Source: Shewanella inventionis
GTDB taxonomy: Bacteria > Pseudomonadota > Gammaproteobacteria > Enterobacterales > Shewanellaceae
Reading direction: 5' to 3'
DNA length: 64,000 bases
Assembly (NCBI RefSeq): GCF_014641855.1
Contig: NZ_BMII01000022.1
Location: forward strand, 18,097 to 82,096
Part shown: piece after piece, positions 26,822 through 36,600 of the stretch
Position numbering within the stretch: position 1 is the first letter of the stretch
How the letters are laid out: each line of letters begins with the position of its first letter
The notes under the pieces: generated by a model
Seen by the model: only the letters and a program-made list of their open reading frames with translations
Database searches by the model: none
What the model was told of the DNA's origin: nothing
Program-made: the position numbers and the translations under genes

Positions 26822-27250
26822 TTATTCCGATTCATCTGTGTCAGATGCGTCATCTTCAACGTCATCAAATTCAATTTCAATTTTAGCACTTGCTGGGGCA
26901 TGAATTGTGCCTACTACAGCATAAAAGGGTTTTCCTTTTGCTAAACGACAGTATTTAACCCACAATAATTCCATTGTGGTCGAGGCGGGTAAAATACCTT
27001 GAGCCACTTTTACAAATTGGTCTTCGTCGACATTGCAGGGTAATTGTTTTCCGTCAGCTAAATCTTTCATTGCTTGACCATGTTGTTCAAGCAAGTCAGC
27101 TTCCTTACTGGTAAAATCACCGCAACGCTTAAATCCTTTGGGAAAATTCGCGTCATCATAGAAGCGTTTAGTAGAGCGGAAACTGTCACTTGACCCATTG
27201 GTGTGAGCTTCAATACCTTGTTTAGCATTGACAAATGATTGCTGAGACAT
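26822..27250 (-). CDS. maoP: MaoP (YifE/DUF413) macrodomain Ori organisation protein
   Basis: 142 residues. The conserved core KRFYDDANFPKGFKRCGDFT, KEADLLEQHGQAM and the LWVKYCRLAKG segment match E. coli MaoP/YifE (112 aa). The extra length is an N-terminal extension of about 20 residues and an acidic tail. In E. coli MaoP acts with the maoS site to organise the Ori macrodomain. The divergent hdfR neighbour is the same arrangement as in E. coli, which supports both calls. Confidence 0.88.
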   Translation of the reverse strand: MSQQSFVNAKQGIEAHTNGSSDSFRSTKRFYDDANFPKGFKRCGDFTSKEADLLEQHGQAMKDLADGKQLPCNVDEDQFVKVAQGILPASTTMELLWVKYCRLAKGKPFYAVVGTIHAPASAKIEIEFDDVEDDASDTDESE

Positions 27251-27358
27251 AGCTAATACCTTCTAGATTATGAGATATAAAGATTTTCAACTGGAGTATT
27301 GGCTAGTATTATCATTTTTAAAATCAAAATATTTTGTCCTTAACGGTAAAGAATTTTT

Positions 27359-28219
27359 ATGGATACAGATTTATTAAAAACCTTCTTAGAGGTTTCTCGT
27401 ACACGTCATTTTGGTAAGGCGGCTGAAAATCTTTACCTAACCCGCAGCGCAGTGAGTTTTAGGATTAAGCAGCTAGAAGGTATTCTCGGGGTCGAGTTAT
27501 TTGAGCGTTTACGCAATAATATTCAGCCAACACCGGCAGGTGAGCGAATGCTTGGTCATGCAGAGGCTGTATTAAATGCGTGGGAAAGGGCAAAACAAGA
27601 TATTATTTTAAATCAACAGCATAGTATTCAATTGACGGTATCTGCAGGCCCGAATATTTGGGAAGCTTATTTGCAGCCCTACTTGCAACCATTGCATATG
27701 GAGCTAGATGGAGTGTCATTACGAACCGATGTGTTGTCGGCATCGGTTATGACTCGACAATTAATAGAACGTAGCCTTGATATCGCGATAAGTTTTGACC
27801 CACCCAAACTCGATAAACTTGAACTGGTTAAATTAGCGCAAGTTAACTTGGTGTTGGTTGCCGATCAGCACAACCTTAACCTCGCGCAAACCTCATCAAT
27901 ACCATATATCAAGGTTGACTGGGGGACGGCATTTAATATTACCCATGCACAAGAATTTACCATGTTGCCGTTACCGGTATTGCATACCAGTTCGGCAAGA
28001 ATGGCATTGGATTTTATATTAAATAATGGGGGGTGTGCTTTTTTACCTGAAGTGCTCGTGAAGCCATATTTAACCAATAACACCTTGTTTATGGTAAAAG
28101 GAGCAAACAACATTACACGTAATGTGTATGCCGCGTATTGGCCAGAAAATGAACGACTAGTTTATATTGAAAAAACGATTGCCATTTTAGCTCAAACCTT
28201 AAGTCATGAGACTGTTTAG
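27359..28219 (+). CDS. hdfR: LysR-type regulator HdfR
   Basis: 286 residues. The N-terminus MDTDLLKTFLEVSRTRHFG, then AVSFRIKQLE, is nearly the E. coli HdfR sequence, in which the protein represses flhDC. The C-terminal effector domain is more diverged. It is divergent from maoP across 108 bp as in E. coli. The stop codon TAG coincides with the left end of a probable MITE-like element, so the C-terminus may have been changed by its insertion. Confidence 0.88.
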   Translation: MDTDLLKTFLEVSRTRHFGKAAENLYLTRSAVSFRIKQLEGILGVELFERLRNNIQPTPAGERMLGHAEAVLNAWERAKQDIILNQQHSIQLTVSAGPNIWEAYLQPYLQPLHMELDGVSLRTDVLSASVMTRQLIERSLDIAISFDPPKLDKLELVKLAQVNLVLVADQHNLNLAQTSSIPYIKVDWGTAFNITHAQEFTMLPLPVLHTSSARMALDFILNNGGCAFLPEVLVKPYLTNNTLFMVKGANNITRNVYAAYWPENERLVYIEKTIAILAQTLSHETV

Positions 28220-28449
28220 GGTCTGTTTATCTTTGTTTATATTTTATGTTGAGAGATAAAAATGGTTTTGGTAGGCAGATAATTGCGGCCATAGTTGCCT
28301 TAGGTCGAGATTACTTAACGCACCATAGAGTCATGTTAGCCTCAGAGCGATGGGTTGCGGCTGTTTTTTAGCCGCACGGCCATCAATTTACTGATCCTAC
28401 GGGCTAAACGGCATTCTGTTACGCTTGTCTGACAGATAAATACGCCCTA
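28217..28449. mobile_element. Degenerate MITE-like element after hdfR
   Basis: The left end TAGGGTCTGTTTATCTTT (28217-28234) differs by one base from the end of the element at 48222-48488. The right end AGATAAATACGCCCTA (28434-28449) is its inverted copy with three mismatches. TA flanks both sides. The interior holds no gene; a short open frame on the minus strand ends in the element. A GC-rich hairpin GCGGCT/AGCCGC lies near 28357-28375. The rest up to dgkA (28450-28565) shows nothing recognisable. Confidence 0.45.
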
Positions 28450-28565
28450 ATGTGGTGAATGATGTTGTGAGTAAGTGCTTTTGCTTCATTAATGTCTGAC
28501 AACCCGCCATAGGCACTTACACCAAACGTTTAATCATATACCGCTATCCCCTAAACCTATAGGCG

Positions 28566-28934
28566 TTAAATCAGCGGTATTAATATCATTGCCCAGGTGA
28601 TTGCACACAGCGCTAAACTGATAAACACAGCCGCTGAGGCAATGTCTTTGGCTTGCCCACTTAATGGATGAATTTCATCGCCAACCCGGTCAACAACGGC
28701 TTCAATGGCTGAATTGATCAATTCGACAATTAAGACAATCATCAATGTCATCATCATTAATATACGCTCTGCCATACTCACATCAATGATAAGTGCGATT
28801 GGCAGCATCAATAGGGCTAATATTGCTTCTTGCCTAAAGGCTGTTTCGTTTTTCCATGCCGCTAATAAGCCTTTAATTGAAAACCCAGTAGCTCTAAAAA
28901 CGCGCTTAAGACCATGATTATTTGTTGGTTTCAT
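28566..28934 (-). CDS. dgkA: Diacylglycerol kinase
   Basis: 122 residues, the same length as E. coli DgkA. It has an amphipathic N-terminus, three membrane helices, and the family signature ELINSAIEAVVDRVGDE with catalytic glutamates. It recycles diacylglycerol to phosphatidic acid in the inner membrane. The gene is single. Confidence 0.95.
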   Translation of the reverse strand: MKPTNNHGLKRVFRATGFSIKGLLAAWKNETAFRQEAILALLMLPIALIIDVSMAERILMMMTLMIVLIVELINSAIEAVVDRVGDEIHPLSGQAKDIASAAVFISLALCAITWAMILIPLI

Positions 28935-29078
28935 TATATTTATCTTTTGGTTATCTCTGGCTCAATTGTAACATCGTTGCGCTATGGAAACAGTTAATTT
29001 AGCGAAATATGGATATCTATCTGAGTTGTACTAGGCTTTACTTTTTTACAATAGTTTCGCCATTGGCAAGGATTGCTT

Positions 29079-29927
29079 ATGTTACGCAAAGTGTGTTTTA
29101 TGCTGTTAGCACTATTACAGATGACTAGCCTTTACAGTTATAGTGACGTGTTGCCCAAACCCGATATTCAACTTGCCAGCCATTATGATGCCAATCTTGA
29201 GGTGAGCGATTATCTGGTCAGTGAAAAGCTTGATGGCGTGCGCGGTTACTGGACAGGAAAACAAATGTTAACCAGAAGTGGCCGAGATATTGCCTTACCA
29301 ATATCATTCATAAAAGGGTTTCCTGATTATCCTGTTGAGGGAGAGCTGTGGCTCGGCAGAGGGCAGTTTGAACAAATATCCGCATTAGTCAGACGTGAGC
29401 AGACACTCGAGCAAGAATGGCAATCTGTCAGGTTTATGATATTTGATTTGCCAGAGCATCCGGGTACATTTGAGCAAAGATACATTGCGATGCAAAAGTT
29501 AGTAAAACACGTTGACTCTAAGCATTTACAAGCCATTAGTCAGTTATCAATTTCAGATAATACGGCACTTTTTAATCAGCTCGATAGGGTTGTTGATGAG
29601 GGCGGTGAAGGCTTAATGTTGCATTATCGGCAGGCCTTTTATCAAGTTGGTCGCAGTCAATTTATCGTAAAACTCAAACCTAAATATGACGCCGAAGCGG
29701 TTGTGATTGGGTATACCGAAGGTAAAGGTAAGTACCTTGGGCTGTTGGGTGCATTAACCGTTAAAACCCCAGATGGTGTTGTATTTAATATTGGCAGCGG
29801 ATTAACTGACAAGCAGCGAAAAGTGCCTCCCGCCATTGGGGCGACGATTACGTACCAATATTCAGGGTTTACTCAAAAAGGAACGCCAAGGTTTGCGACA
29901 TTTTTACGAGAGCGTCCAGCTCAATAA
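29079..29927 (+). CDS. Periplasmic ATP-dependent DNA ligase (Lig E type)
   Basis: About 282 residues. The start is ATG 29079, with AAGGA six bases upstream. Residues 1-22 are a signal peptide, so the enzyme is exported. The adenylation motif SEKLDGVRG puts the nucleophilic lysine at about residue 50. EGELWLGRG, EGGEGLMLH and FIVKLKPKYDAEA are ligase motifs III, IV and V, and a C-terminal OB domain follows (GSGLTDKQR). It is a minimal ligase without an extra DNA-binding domain. Secreted ligases of this type have been proposed to help DNA uptake or extracellular DNA repair. Confidence 0.9.
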   Translation: MLRKVCFMLLALLQMTSLYSYSDVLPKPDIQLASHYDANLEVSDYLVSEKLDGVRGYWTGKQMLTRSGRDIALPISFIKGFPDYPVEGELWLGRGQFEQISALVRREQTLEQEWQSVRFMIFDLPEHPGTFEQRYIAMQKLVKHVDSKHLQAISQLSISDNTALFNQLDRVVDEGGEGLMLHYRQAFYQVGRSQFIVKLKPKYDAEAVVIGYTEGKGKYLGLLGALTVKTPDGVVFNIGSGLTDKQRKVPPAIGATITYQYSGFTQKGTPRFATFLRERPAQ

Positions 29928-30020
29928 ACGTTAGCGAGATGACAGCACATTATGTGTTAGTCGGTTTACTTTATCTTTTGATAGTATGATTATACCAAAT
30001 ACAAATATCTGGTTGAATTT

Positions 30021-30515
30021 ATGAACAATAAACACCGTTTAGCAGATGTGTCGTCTGTTTTATTTGTCTGTATGGGGAATATTTGTCGCTCTCCGACCGC
30101 AGAGGCCGTTTTTAAACAGCAAGTAAAATTACATGGTTTATCATTAAAGATTGATTCGGCAGGGACCATAGCATACCACCAGGGCAACGAGCCAGATAGT
30201 CGCAGTATGGCTGCTGGGCGCAAACGTGGTTTAGATTTTAGTGGAATGAGAGCAAGGCAAATTACCGAGCGTGATTTTACCGAGTTTGATTTGATACTGG
30301 CTGCCGATAATGCCAATTTACACGATTTGTACGCGCGCTGCCCTAAGCAATATCAGCATAAGCTTAATTTAATGCTAGTGTTTGCCGGTGATGAAAATAG
30401 TGAAGTGCCCGATCCTTACTATGGTGGCAATGATGGCTTTGAATTAGTGATTGATTTACTTGAAAACAGTTTAGCTAAATTAGCTAAGCAAATTGCAGAG
30501 GCTAAAAAGGGGTAA
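30021..30515 (+). CDS. Low-molecular-weight protein tyrosine phosphatase
   Basis: 164 residues. The active site CMGNICRS places Cys17 and Arg23 near the N-terminus, and the general acid is in EVPDPYYGG. The family dephosphorylates phosphotyrosine and sometimes acts in polysaccharide export, but no capsule genes or tyrosine kinase are nearby. It is monocistronic, and its stop lies inside the terminator hairpin. Confidence 0.92.
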   Translation: MNNKHRLADVSSVLFVCMGNICRSPTAEAVFKQQVKLHGLSLKIDSAGTIAYHQGNEPDSRSMAAGRKRGLDFSGMRARQITERDFTEFDLILAADNANLHDLYARCPKQYQHKLNLMLVFAGDENSEVPDPYYGGNDGFELVIDLLENSLAKLAKQIAEAKKG

Positions 30516-30532
30516 ATGATTACCCCTTTTTT
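30503..30532. terminator. Bidirectional terminator between the phosphatase and GTPase genes
   Basis: The stem AAAAAGGGGTAA/TTACCCCTTTTT with loop ATGA serves both convergent genes. It overlaps the last codons of the phosphatase. Confidence 0.9.
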
Positions 30533-30555
30533 AATGTTCTAGCGGTCGTTAAAGG

Positions 30556-31497
30556 TTAATCGTTATGTCGTTTACCTGAACGCTTTAACTTTTCTTGTTC
30601 AATCTTCTGTTGTTTTAATGCTTCTTTTTCTGCTAATAGTCGCGCCACTTCCAGTTTTTCTGCTTCGGCCATTTCAGGTGTTTCTAGGCTTAATAGTCCG
30701 ATGCGTCCAGAGCGGTAATCGTGTAAAAGCAGTTCTGACACTTTATGATAATCAATACGACCACCAGGGCGAAGTGCACCACGAGAGCCTGCGATGGCTT
30801 CAAGTAAACCAATATCTGTCTCTGGCAATGAACTGAGTTTGTACCGCTCTAGCATGGCTTCAGGATAAGCCTTTAAAAAATATTCAGCGGCAAACATGGC
30901 GACATCTTCATATTCCATTGCCGTGTCTTTAATAGCACCAGTAACCGCTAGGCGATAACTGCTCGCTTCGTTGTCGACTTTTGGCCATAAAATGCCCGGG
31001 GTGTCTGAAAGCACAATACCGTTACGTAAATTAATCCGTTGCTGTGTTTTAGTAACAGCAGGCTCGTTGCCGGTTTTGGCAATGGTGCGCCCTGCAAGGG
31101 TGTTGATGATGGTTGATTTACCCACGTTTGGGATCCCCATAATCATGGTACGGATGTCTTTTTCTATCACATCACGATGTGGCACCAGTTTACGGCAAAT
31201 ATCAGGAATATTTTTGACCATGCCCGGCTGTAAAGTCGTAATTGCTGAAGCCTTAACCCCTTGTTCACGTTCAAGGTATTCAATCCATCGCTCTGTCACG
31301 GCTGGATCGGCTAAATCAGATTTATTGAGCAGTTTAATACAGGGTTTATCGCCACGAAGTTGTGACACCATTGGGTTTTCACTGCTGTAGGGAATGCGAG
31401 CATCGAGCACTTCAATAACAAGATCGACCTGAGGCATTGCCTCTTCGATCTCTTTGCGTGCTTTGTGCATGTGTCCTGGATACCACTGAATTGCCAT
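30556..31497 (-). CDS. ylqF: Ribosome biogenesis GTPase YlqF/RbgA family
   Basis: 313 residues with the circularly permuted GTPase motif order: G4 NKSD at about residue 58, then G1 GIPNVGKST at about 120, then G3 DTPG at about 165. The N-terminus IQWYPGHMHKARKEI is the family signature. RbgA-type GTPases act in late assembly of the large ribosomal subunit. The C-terminal tail is lysine-rich and may touch rRNA. Confidence 0.93.
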   Translation of the reverse strand: MAIQWYPGHMHKARKEIEEAMPQVDLVIEVLDARIPYSSENPMVSQLRGDKPCIKLLNKSDLADPAVTERWIEYLEREQGVKASAITTLQPGMVKNIPDICRKLVPHRDVIEKDIRTMIMGIPNVGKSTIINTLAGRTIAKTGNEPAVTKTQQRINLRNGIVLSDTPGILWPKVDNEASSYRLAVTGAIKDTAMEYEDVAMFAAEYFLKAYPEAMLERYKLSSLPETDIGLLEAIAGSRGALRPGGRIDYHKVSELLLHDYRSGRIGLLSLETPEMAEAEKLEVARLLAEKEALKQQKIEQEKLKRSGKRHND

Positions 31498-31596
31498 GAT
31501 GTTGCCTTATAACCGAATGCCTGCTCAAGTAAATAAAATCAATATTTACCGAGAAATGTAAAAGCCATATTGTACCTTGTTAGCTCAGTAAAAACA

Positions 31597-31620
31597 TAAA
31601 AAAAGCGCCCGGAGGCGCTT
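31597..31620 (-). terminator. Terminator of the 2OG-oxygenase gene
   Basis: The AAGCGCC/GGCGCTT stem with a CGGA loop is followed on the minus strand by a run of seven T, 29 bp past the oxygenase stop. Confidence 0.85.
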
Positions 31621-31649
31621 AGTCTTGGTACTTTTGAAATGCGATACGT

Positions 31650-32489
31650 TTAAATAACACCTAACTCACGTAGCCTTTCCATCAAGTAGCTGTCTGCGGT
31701 ATAACGCTCAGACAAGACTACCTCTGGATTTGGGTGTAAAAATAATGGCAAAGAAATACGCGACTTAGTTTTGTCGGTACCCTCTGGATTAATTACCCGA
31801 TGGGAAGTTGAAGGGAAATAGCCCCCTGAAGCTTCTTGGAGCATGTCACCAATATTAATAATGATGCTGCCAAAATCACTTGGTACATCAATCCATTCAC
31901 CCGTTTTGGCCTTTACTTGTAATCCAGGTTCATTGGCTGCAGGCAATAAGGTGATTAAATTAATGTCTTCGTGAGCGGCTGCGCGGATTGCGCCTAGCTC
32001 TTCGTCGCCCTTCATTGGAGGGTAATGTAAAATACGTAATAATGTTTTTTGACTTGCTGCAATCATATCAGGGAGCGGAATTGAATACTTTGCAGCAACT
32101 TCTGGCGGAGTGTGTTTTTCTATCCACCCCAATAGCTCTGATGCTAAGGCGTTGGCATGATCATAGTAAGCGAGGATGTTGGCTCTAAGTGAGTCAGGAA
32201 TGCGCCCCCAAGGATACACATGATAATATTCTTTGATATCTTTGACTGTGTTGCCTTTAGCGGTTTCTGATATTGAAGCCGGGAAAAATCCATCGTGTGT
32301 TTCTGGTTTAAACAAAAAGTCATGTTTTTCATCTGACAAGAAGAACTCGTACCATTCTTTGTAAATGTCTTCGACCAGTTGTTTTTGGATTGGATGGTTT
32401 GATAATACCCCAAATCCAGTTTCTCGAAGTGACTCGACAAATCGTGCAGCACTATCTGGTGCTAAATAATCAATTGTATTAAGTTTCAT
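31650..32489 (-). CDS. 2-oxoglutarate/Fe(II) oxygenase, isopenicillin-N-synthase family
   Basis: About 279 residues from ATG 32489 (MKLNTIDYLAPDS), where similarity to the family begins. A longer frame upstream looks non-coding and would overlap the start of msrBA. The N-terminal DIOX_N part (TGFGVLSNHPI) is followed by the metal ligands in AAHEDINLITLL (His, Asp) and TSHRVINPE (His), and the cosubstrate arginine in KSRISLPLF. These enzymes hydroxylate, desaturate or cyclise small molecules. The substrate is unknown. It is divergent from msrBA. Confidence 0.85.
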   Translation of the reverse strand: MKLNTIDYLAPDSAARFVESLRETGFGVLSNHPIQKQLVEDIYKEWYEFFLSDEKHDFLFKPETHDGFFPASISETAKGNTVKDIKEYYHVYPWGRIPDSLRANILAYYDHANALASELLGWIEKHTPPEVAAKYSIPLPDMIAASQKTLLRILHYPPMKGDEELGAIRAAAHEDINLITLLPAANEPGLQVKAKTGEWIDVPSDFGSIIINIGDMLQEASGGYFPSTSHRVINPEGTDKTKSRISLPLFLHPNPEVVLSERYTADSYLMERLRELGVI

Positions 32490-32641
32490 TATATATTTCT
32501 TATTAGTGTGTTGACCCACGCTAATGTTAACCTTAGTCACACTTTGTCGCAATTCTTTGCTCGTTTTCACATGTAATTGGTTGAACCGATATTCGTTCAT
32601 CTGCGTAATGTTTGTGGGGCGGCAATTAATGAGAGCTTTCA

Positions 32642-33553
32642 ATGAATAAATTAACTGAATTTGAAAAATACGTTATTGAGCAAAAAGGCACCGAACGTCC
32701 TTTTAGTGGTGAGTATGTCGATCATAATGCTCAAGGTATTTATTGTTGTAAAAAATGTGAAGCTCCCTTATATAAAAGTGAGCACAAGTTTAATGCGCAT
32801 TGTGGTTGGCCCGCCTTTGACGATGAGATAGCGGGGGCGGTTGATCGCACAATGGATGCAGATGGCCGCCGAGTTGAAATCACCTGCCATCAATGTGGTG
32901 GCCACCTTGGGCATGTATTTGAAGGTGAGAGGCTAACGGACAAAAATATCCGTCACTGTGTTAACTCTGTATCTATGGTGTTTAAACCCGTGAATGAGTT
33001 AAATCAAGTTGCTACCTCTACCACCGAAAAAGCCACTTTCGGGGCTGGGTGTTTCTGGTGTGTAGAAGCTATTTTTGCTCAACTAAACGGTGTATTGAGT
33101 GTTCAGTCTGGGTATTGTGGTGGTGATGCCAGAGATGCTAATTACGATGCGGTATGTTCTGGTAAAACGGCTCATGCTGAGGTGGTGCATATCACATTTG
33201 ACCCAAATATCATCAGTTACGAGACATTATTAACGGTACTGTTTGAAAGTCACGATCCGACCACATTAAACCAGCAAGGTAACGACAAAGGTCCACAATA
33301 TCGTTCTGTGATTTTTGCTCATAATAGCCAGCAAGTCGATGCAGCAAATGCGTTTATTGAACACTTAACAGCACAGCAAATCTGGCCAAATCCCATCGTG
33401 ACACAAATAAGTGCTTTTGATACGTTTTATGCCGCTGAAAGCTATCATGATGATTACTTTGCTAAACACGGTGAGCAACCTTATTGTCAGTTAGTGGTAA
33501 AACCTAAGTTTAACAAAGTGATGGCAAAGTTTGCCGAAATACGTAAGCGTTAA
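32642..33553 (+). CDS. msrBA: Fused methionine sulfoxide reductase MsrB-MsrA
   Basis: 303 residues. Residues 1-118 are MsrB, with two CxxC zinc pairs (CKKC, CHQCGGHLGHVF) and the catalytic cysteine at about 106 in NIRHCVNS. Residues 128-303 are MsrA, with GAGCFWCVEA (catalytic Cys about 137). The MsrB-first order differs from the MsrA-first fusions (PilB) in Neisseria. Both stereoisomers of methionine sulfoxide are reduced with thioredoxin. No signal peptide is present, so it is cytoplasmic. Confidence 0.95.
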   Translation: MNKLTEFEKYVIEQKGTERPFSGEYVDHNAQGIYCCKKCEAPLYKSEHKFNAHCGWPAFDDEIAGAVDRTMDADGRRVEITCHQCGGHLGHVFEGERLTDKNIRHCVNSVSMVFKPVNELNQVATSTTEKATFGAGCFWCVEAIFAQLNGVLSVQSGYCGGDARDANYDAVCSGKTAHAEVVHITFDPNIISYETLLTVLFESHDPTTLNQQGNDKGPQYRSVIFAHNSQQVDAANAFIEHLTAQQIWPNPIVTQISAFDTFYAAESYHDDYFAKHGEQPYCQLVVKPKFNKVMAKFAEIRKR

Positions 33554-33602
33554 TCTGTTGGTATAAGGAAAATATTAGCGATATCAGCCTCGTTAATGAG
33601 CA

Positions 33603-33637
33603 ATAAAAAAGCCATGCTAAATTAGCATGGCTTTTAT
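33603..33637. terminator. Bidirectional terminator between msrBA and rne
   Basis: The 10-bp stem AGCCATGCTA/TAGCATGGCT with loop AAT has an A run on the left and TTTT on the right. It serves both convergent genes. Confidence 0.9.
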
Positions 33638-33663
33638 GTTTGCGTCATTAGACGTCTTTTTGA

Positions 33664-36600
33664 CTACTTACCTGGACGCGCCATACCTGATGATGCGCTG
33701 TTAGCTATCACTGATTTTGGTGCGCTGTTTTCAGTTTGTGTGTCATAAGCTTTGCCTTGTGGCACTGCTTTTTGTTCACGAACACCAACAGTAGGTTTGG
33801 TCATATCAGATGACACCATCGAACCAAAACGACTGGCTTTTGCTGGCGCTTTAGGTGCAGTTTCAACAACTGCTATGGTGTCTGCTTGAACTTCAACCTG
33901 AGTTTCAGCGGCCGTTTCTACTTTCGCTTGACGTACAACTGGTGCAGGCTTTGCCATTGGCGCAGAAGCATTTAACGTTGACTTGTCATTAGTGACAGGT
34001 GCAACTGGCTCAACTGCTTTAGGCGCTTGAGGGGCAGCTTCTACAACTGGCTCAACTGCTTTAGGCGCTTGAGGGGCAGCTTCTGCAACTGGCTCAACTG
34101 CTTTAGTAGGCGCTTGAGGAGCAGCTTCTGCAACTGGCTCAACTGCTTTAGGCGCTTGAGGGGTAGCTTCTACAACTGGCTCAGCTGCTTTAGGCGCTTG
34201 AGGGGCTGCTTCTACAACTGGCTCAGCTGCTTTAGGCGCTTGAGGGGCAGCTTCTGCAACTGGCTCAGCTGCTTTAGGTGCTTGAGGGGCAGCTTCTGCA
34301 ACTGGCTCAGCTGCTTTAGGCGCTTGAGGGGCAGCTTCTGCAACTGGCTCAACTGCTTTAGGCGCTTGAGGGGCCGCTTCTACAACCGGCTCAGCCGCTT
34401 TAGGCGCTTCAACTGCTGGCGTGTTAGTTTCGGCCGAGTCAGCTTTTACTGTAGCGGTATCTTCAGTTGAAGAGGTTGCTCCCGTTTGTTTAGATTGCTC
34501 AGCATTTAATTGCTTTTCTAACTCATCAACAGAGGTAAATACTGCTTGTTGGTTAGTGTCTGTATCATCACGACGACGACGCTGACCTGCGGCTCTTAGG
34601 TGGCGAGGGCTACGACGGCTACGACGTTGACCTTCACGTCCTTCAACTTTAGTATCTTCAGCCGTTTCTGAATCAACGTCATCAGATGCATCACTATTTG
34701 AAGCATGTTGTGCTGCTACAGAGGCCTCATTGATGTTCACGTCATTGGTAGCGACAGTGGTTTTTTCAACATTATCGCTATTGGTTTGCGCTTTGACATC
34801 TGTTGCATCTGTTTTATTGCCGTTGTTAGCGGTTTGAGATACAGGTTCTACTGGTGCGTTATCAGCATTTTCTGAAACGGTAGTTGTCTCGTTTTTAGCT
34901 TGTGCCTCAGTTGATTGCTCACTTCTGTCTTTACGTGGCTGGCGACGGCTGCGCGGTGCTTTGGCTTCAGATTTTGCTTCAGTTGCTTTTGGCTCCGTTG
35001 TTTTGACCTCAGGCACGTCCACAACTGCAGGTTTATCTGTTGCAGTGTTATTAGCTGTGTCTGCATCAGTCGCTTTTGCTGCAACGGCTTCGCTTTGTTC
35101 GTTTTCGATACGCACTTTACGACGCATATTACGGCGCTGACGACGTTCGCGAGCAGCTTCTTGCTTAGGCGACTTCTCCGTGTTTGTTTTGACTTCTGCC
35201 GCTTTGGGTTCATTAACCTGTTGCAGTGCTTTGTCTGTTCTTTCAGTACGCGGCTTGTTCTTAGCGTTGTCGTCTTGAGCGTTATTTTTGCTATTACGAT
35301 CATTACGCTTATTACGAGTACGAGGCTCGTTGGTGTTTTTTGCATTGTCGCCGTCATTACGCTGACGACGGTTGTCGTTGCGGCTTGTATTGCGATTGCT
35401 ATTTTCGTTGCGGTTGTCATTGCGACGAGGGCGACGATTATTGTTTTGTGCTGAATCTGTTGTTTGTGTAGCTGTTTTAGTGTCTTTGTTTTGGCTATCG
35501 CTAGTTGAAAACAGTGCGCTAATGGCTGACACAATACGAGCAAAAAAGCCTGGTTGCGATGGTGCAGATGCAACAGGTGTTTTAGTTGCTTGCGCTTGAG
35601 CTGGTGCAGCTTCAACAGTGGCTGATTTTTGTGGGGCGGCAAACCCTTTTAAAGCAGGCTCTGGTGATGCAGCTCGCTCAAGTTTACGTGGCTCGTATAG
35701 TTTTGATGCTGGCTTCTCAACGCGTTTATAGCTTGATTCGCTCACTTCATCATCGCTCTTACGACGAACGACGCGATATTCTGGTGTCTTCATGTGAGCA
35801 TCTGGGATGACATACACTTCAACTTCATGACGTTCTTCTGTGATACGAATTGCTTTGCGCTTTTCGTTCAATAAGAATGCTGCCACATCAACCGGCACAA
35901 TGGCTTCGATTTGCGTGGTATTTTCTTTAATGGCTTCTTCTTCCATTAAACGTAAAATAGACAGTGCAAGTGATTCAGTACTGCGAATAGTACCTTGTCC
36001 ATGACAACGAGGGCATAGATGTGCTGCTGACTCTTCAAGCGAAGGGCGCAAACGTTGACGTGACATTTCCATTAAGCCAAAACGAGAAATGCGGCCTAAC
36101 TGAACACGTGCGCGGTCATGGTGAACGGCATCACGTAAACGGTTTTCAACTTCACGCTGATGGCGCACAGGTGTCATATCGATAAAGTCGATAACCACTA
36201 AACCACCTAGGTCACGAAGACGTAATTGACGTGCAATTTCGTCTGCGGCTTCAAGGTTAGTGTTTAGTGCAGTTTCTTCAATATCGCCGCCTTTAGTCGC
36301 GCGAGCAGAGTTGATATCGATAGACGTTAATGCTTCTGTAGGATCGATAACAATTGAACCGCCTGATGGTAAACGCACTTCACGTTGGAATGCAGATTCA
36401 ATTTGAGACTCTATTTGGAAGTGAGTAAACAATGGCACTTCAGATTCATATAGCTTAACGCGCTCAACAAAATCAGGGCGAACTAGGCCAATGTGTAGTT
36501 TAGCTTCTTCAAAAATGCGTGGATGGTCGATAAGGATTTCACCGACATCGCGACGTAAATAGTCACGAATAGCACGTACGATCACGTTACTTTCTTGATG

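Noticed and set aside
32490..32642. N-terminal extension of the 2OG oxygenase up to the msrBA start
   Set aside because: The extension has no family similarity, and the ATG at 32489 starts exactly where the conserved domain begins.
34027..34470. Long plus-strand open frame opposite the rne repeats (147 codons)
   Set aside because: It is the complement of the 42-bp repeat, giving a Cys/Arg/Phe-rich repeated peptide of implausible composition. The minus-strand RNase E frame is certain.
34848..35642. 264-codon minus-strand frame inside rne, in another phase
   Set aside because: It overlaps the Asn/Arg-rich region of rne. Its product is a low-complexity Lys/Gln/Thr peptide with no start signal, an effect of codon bias.
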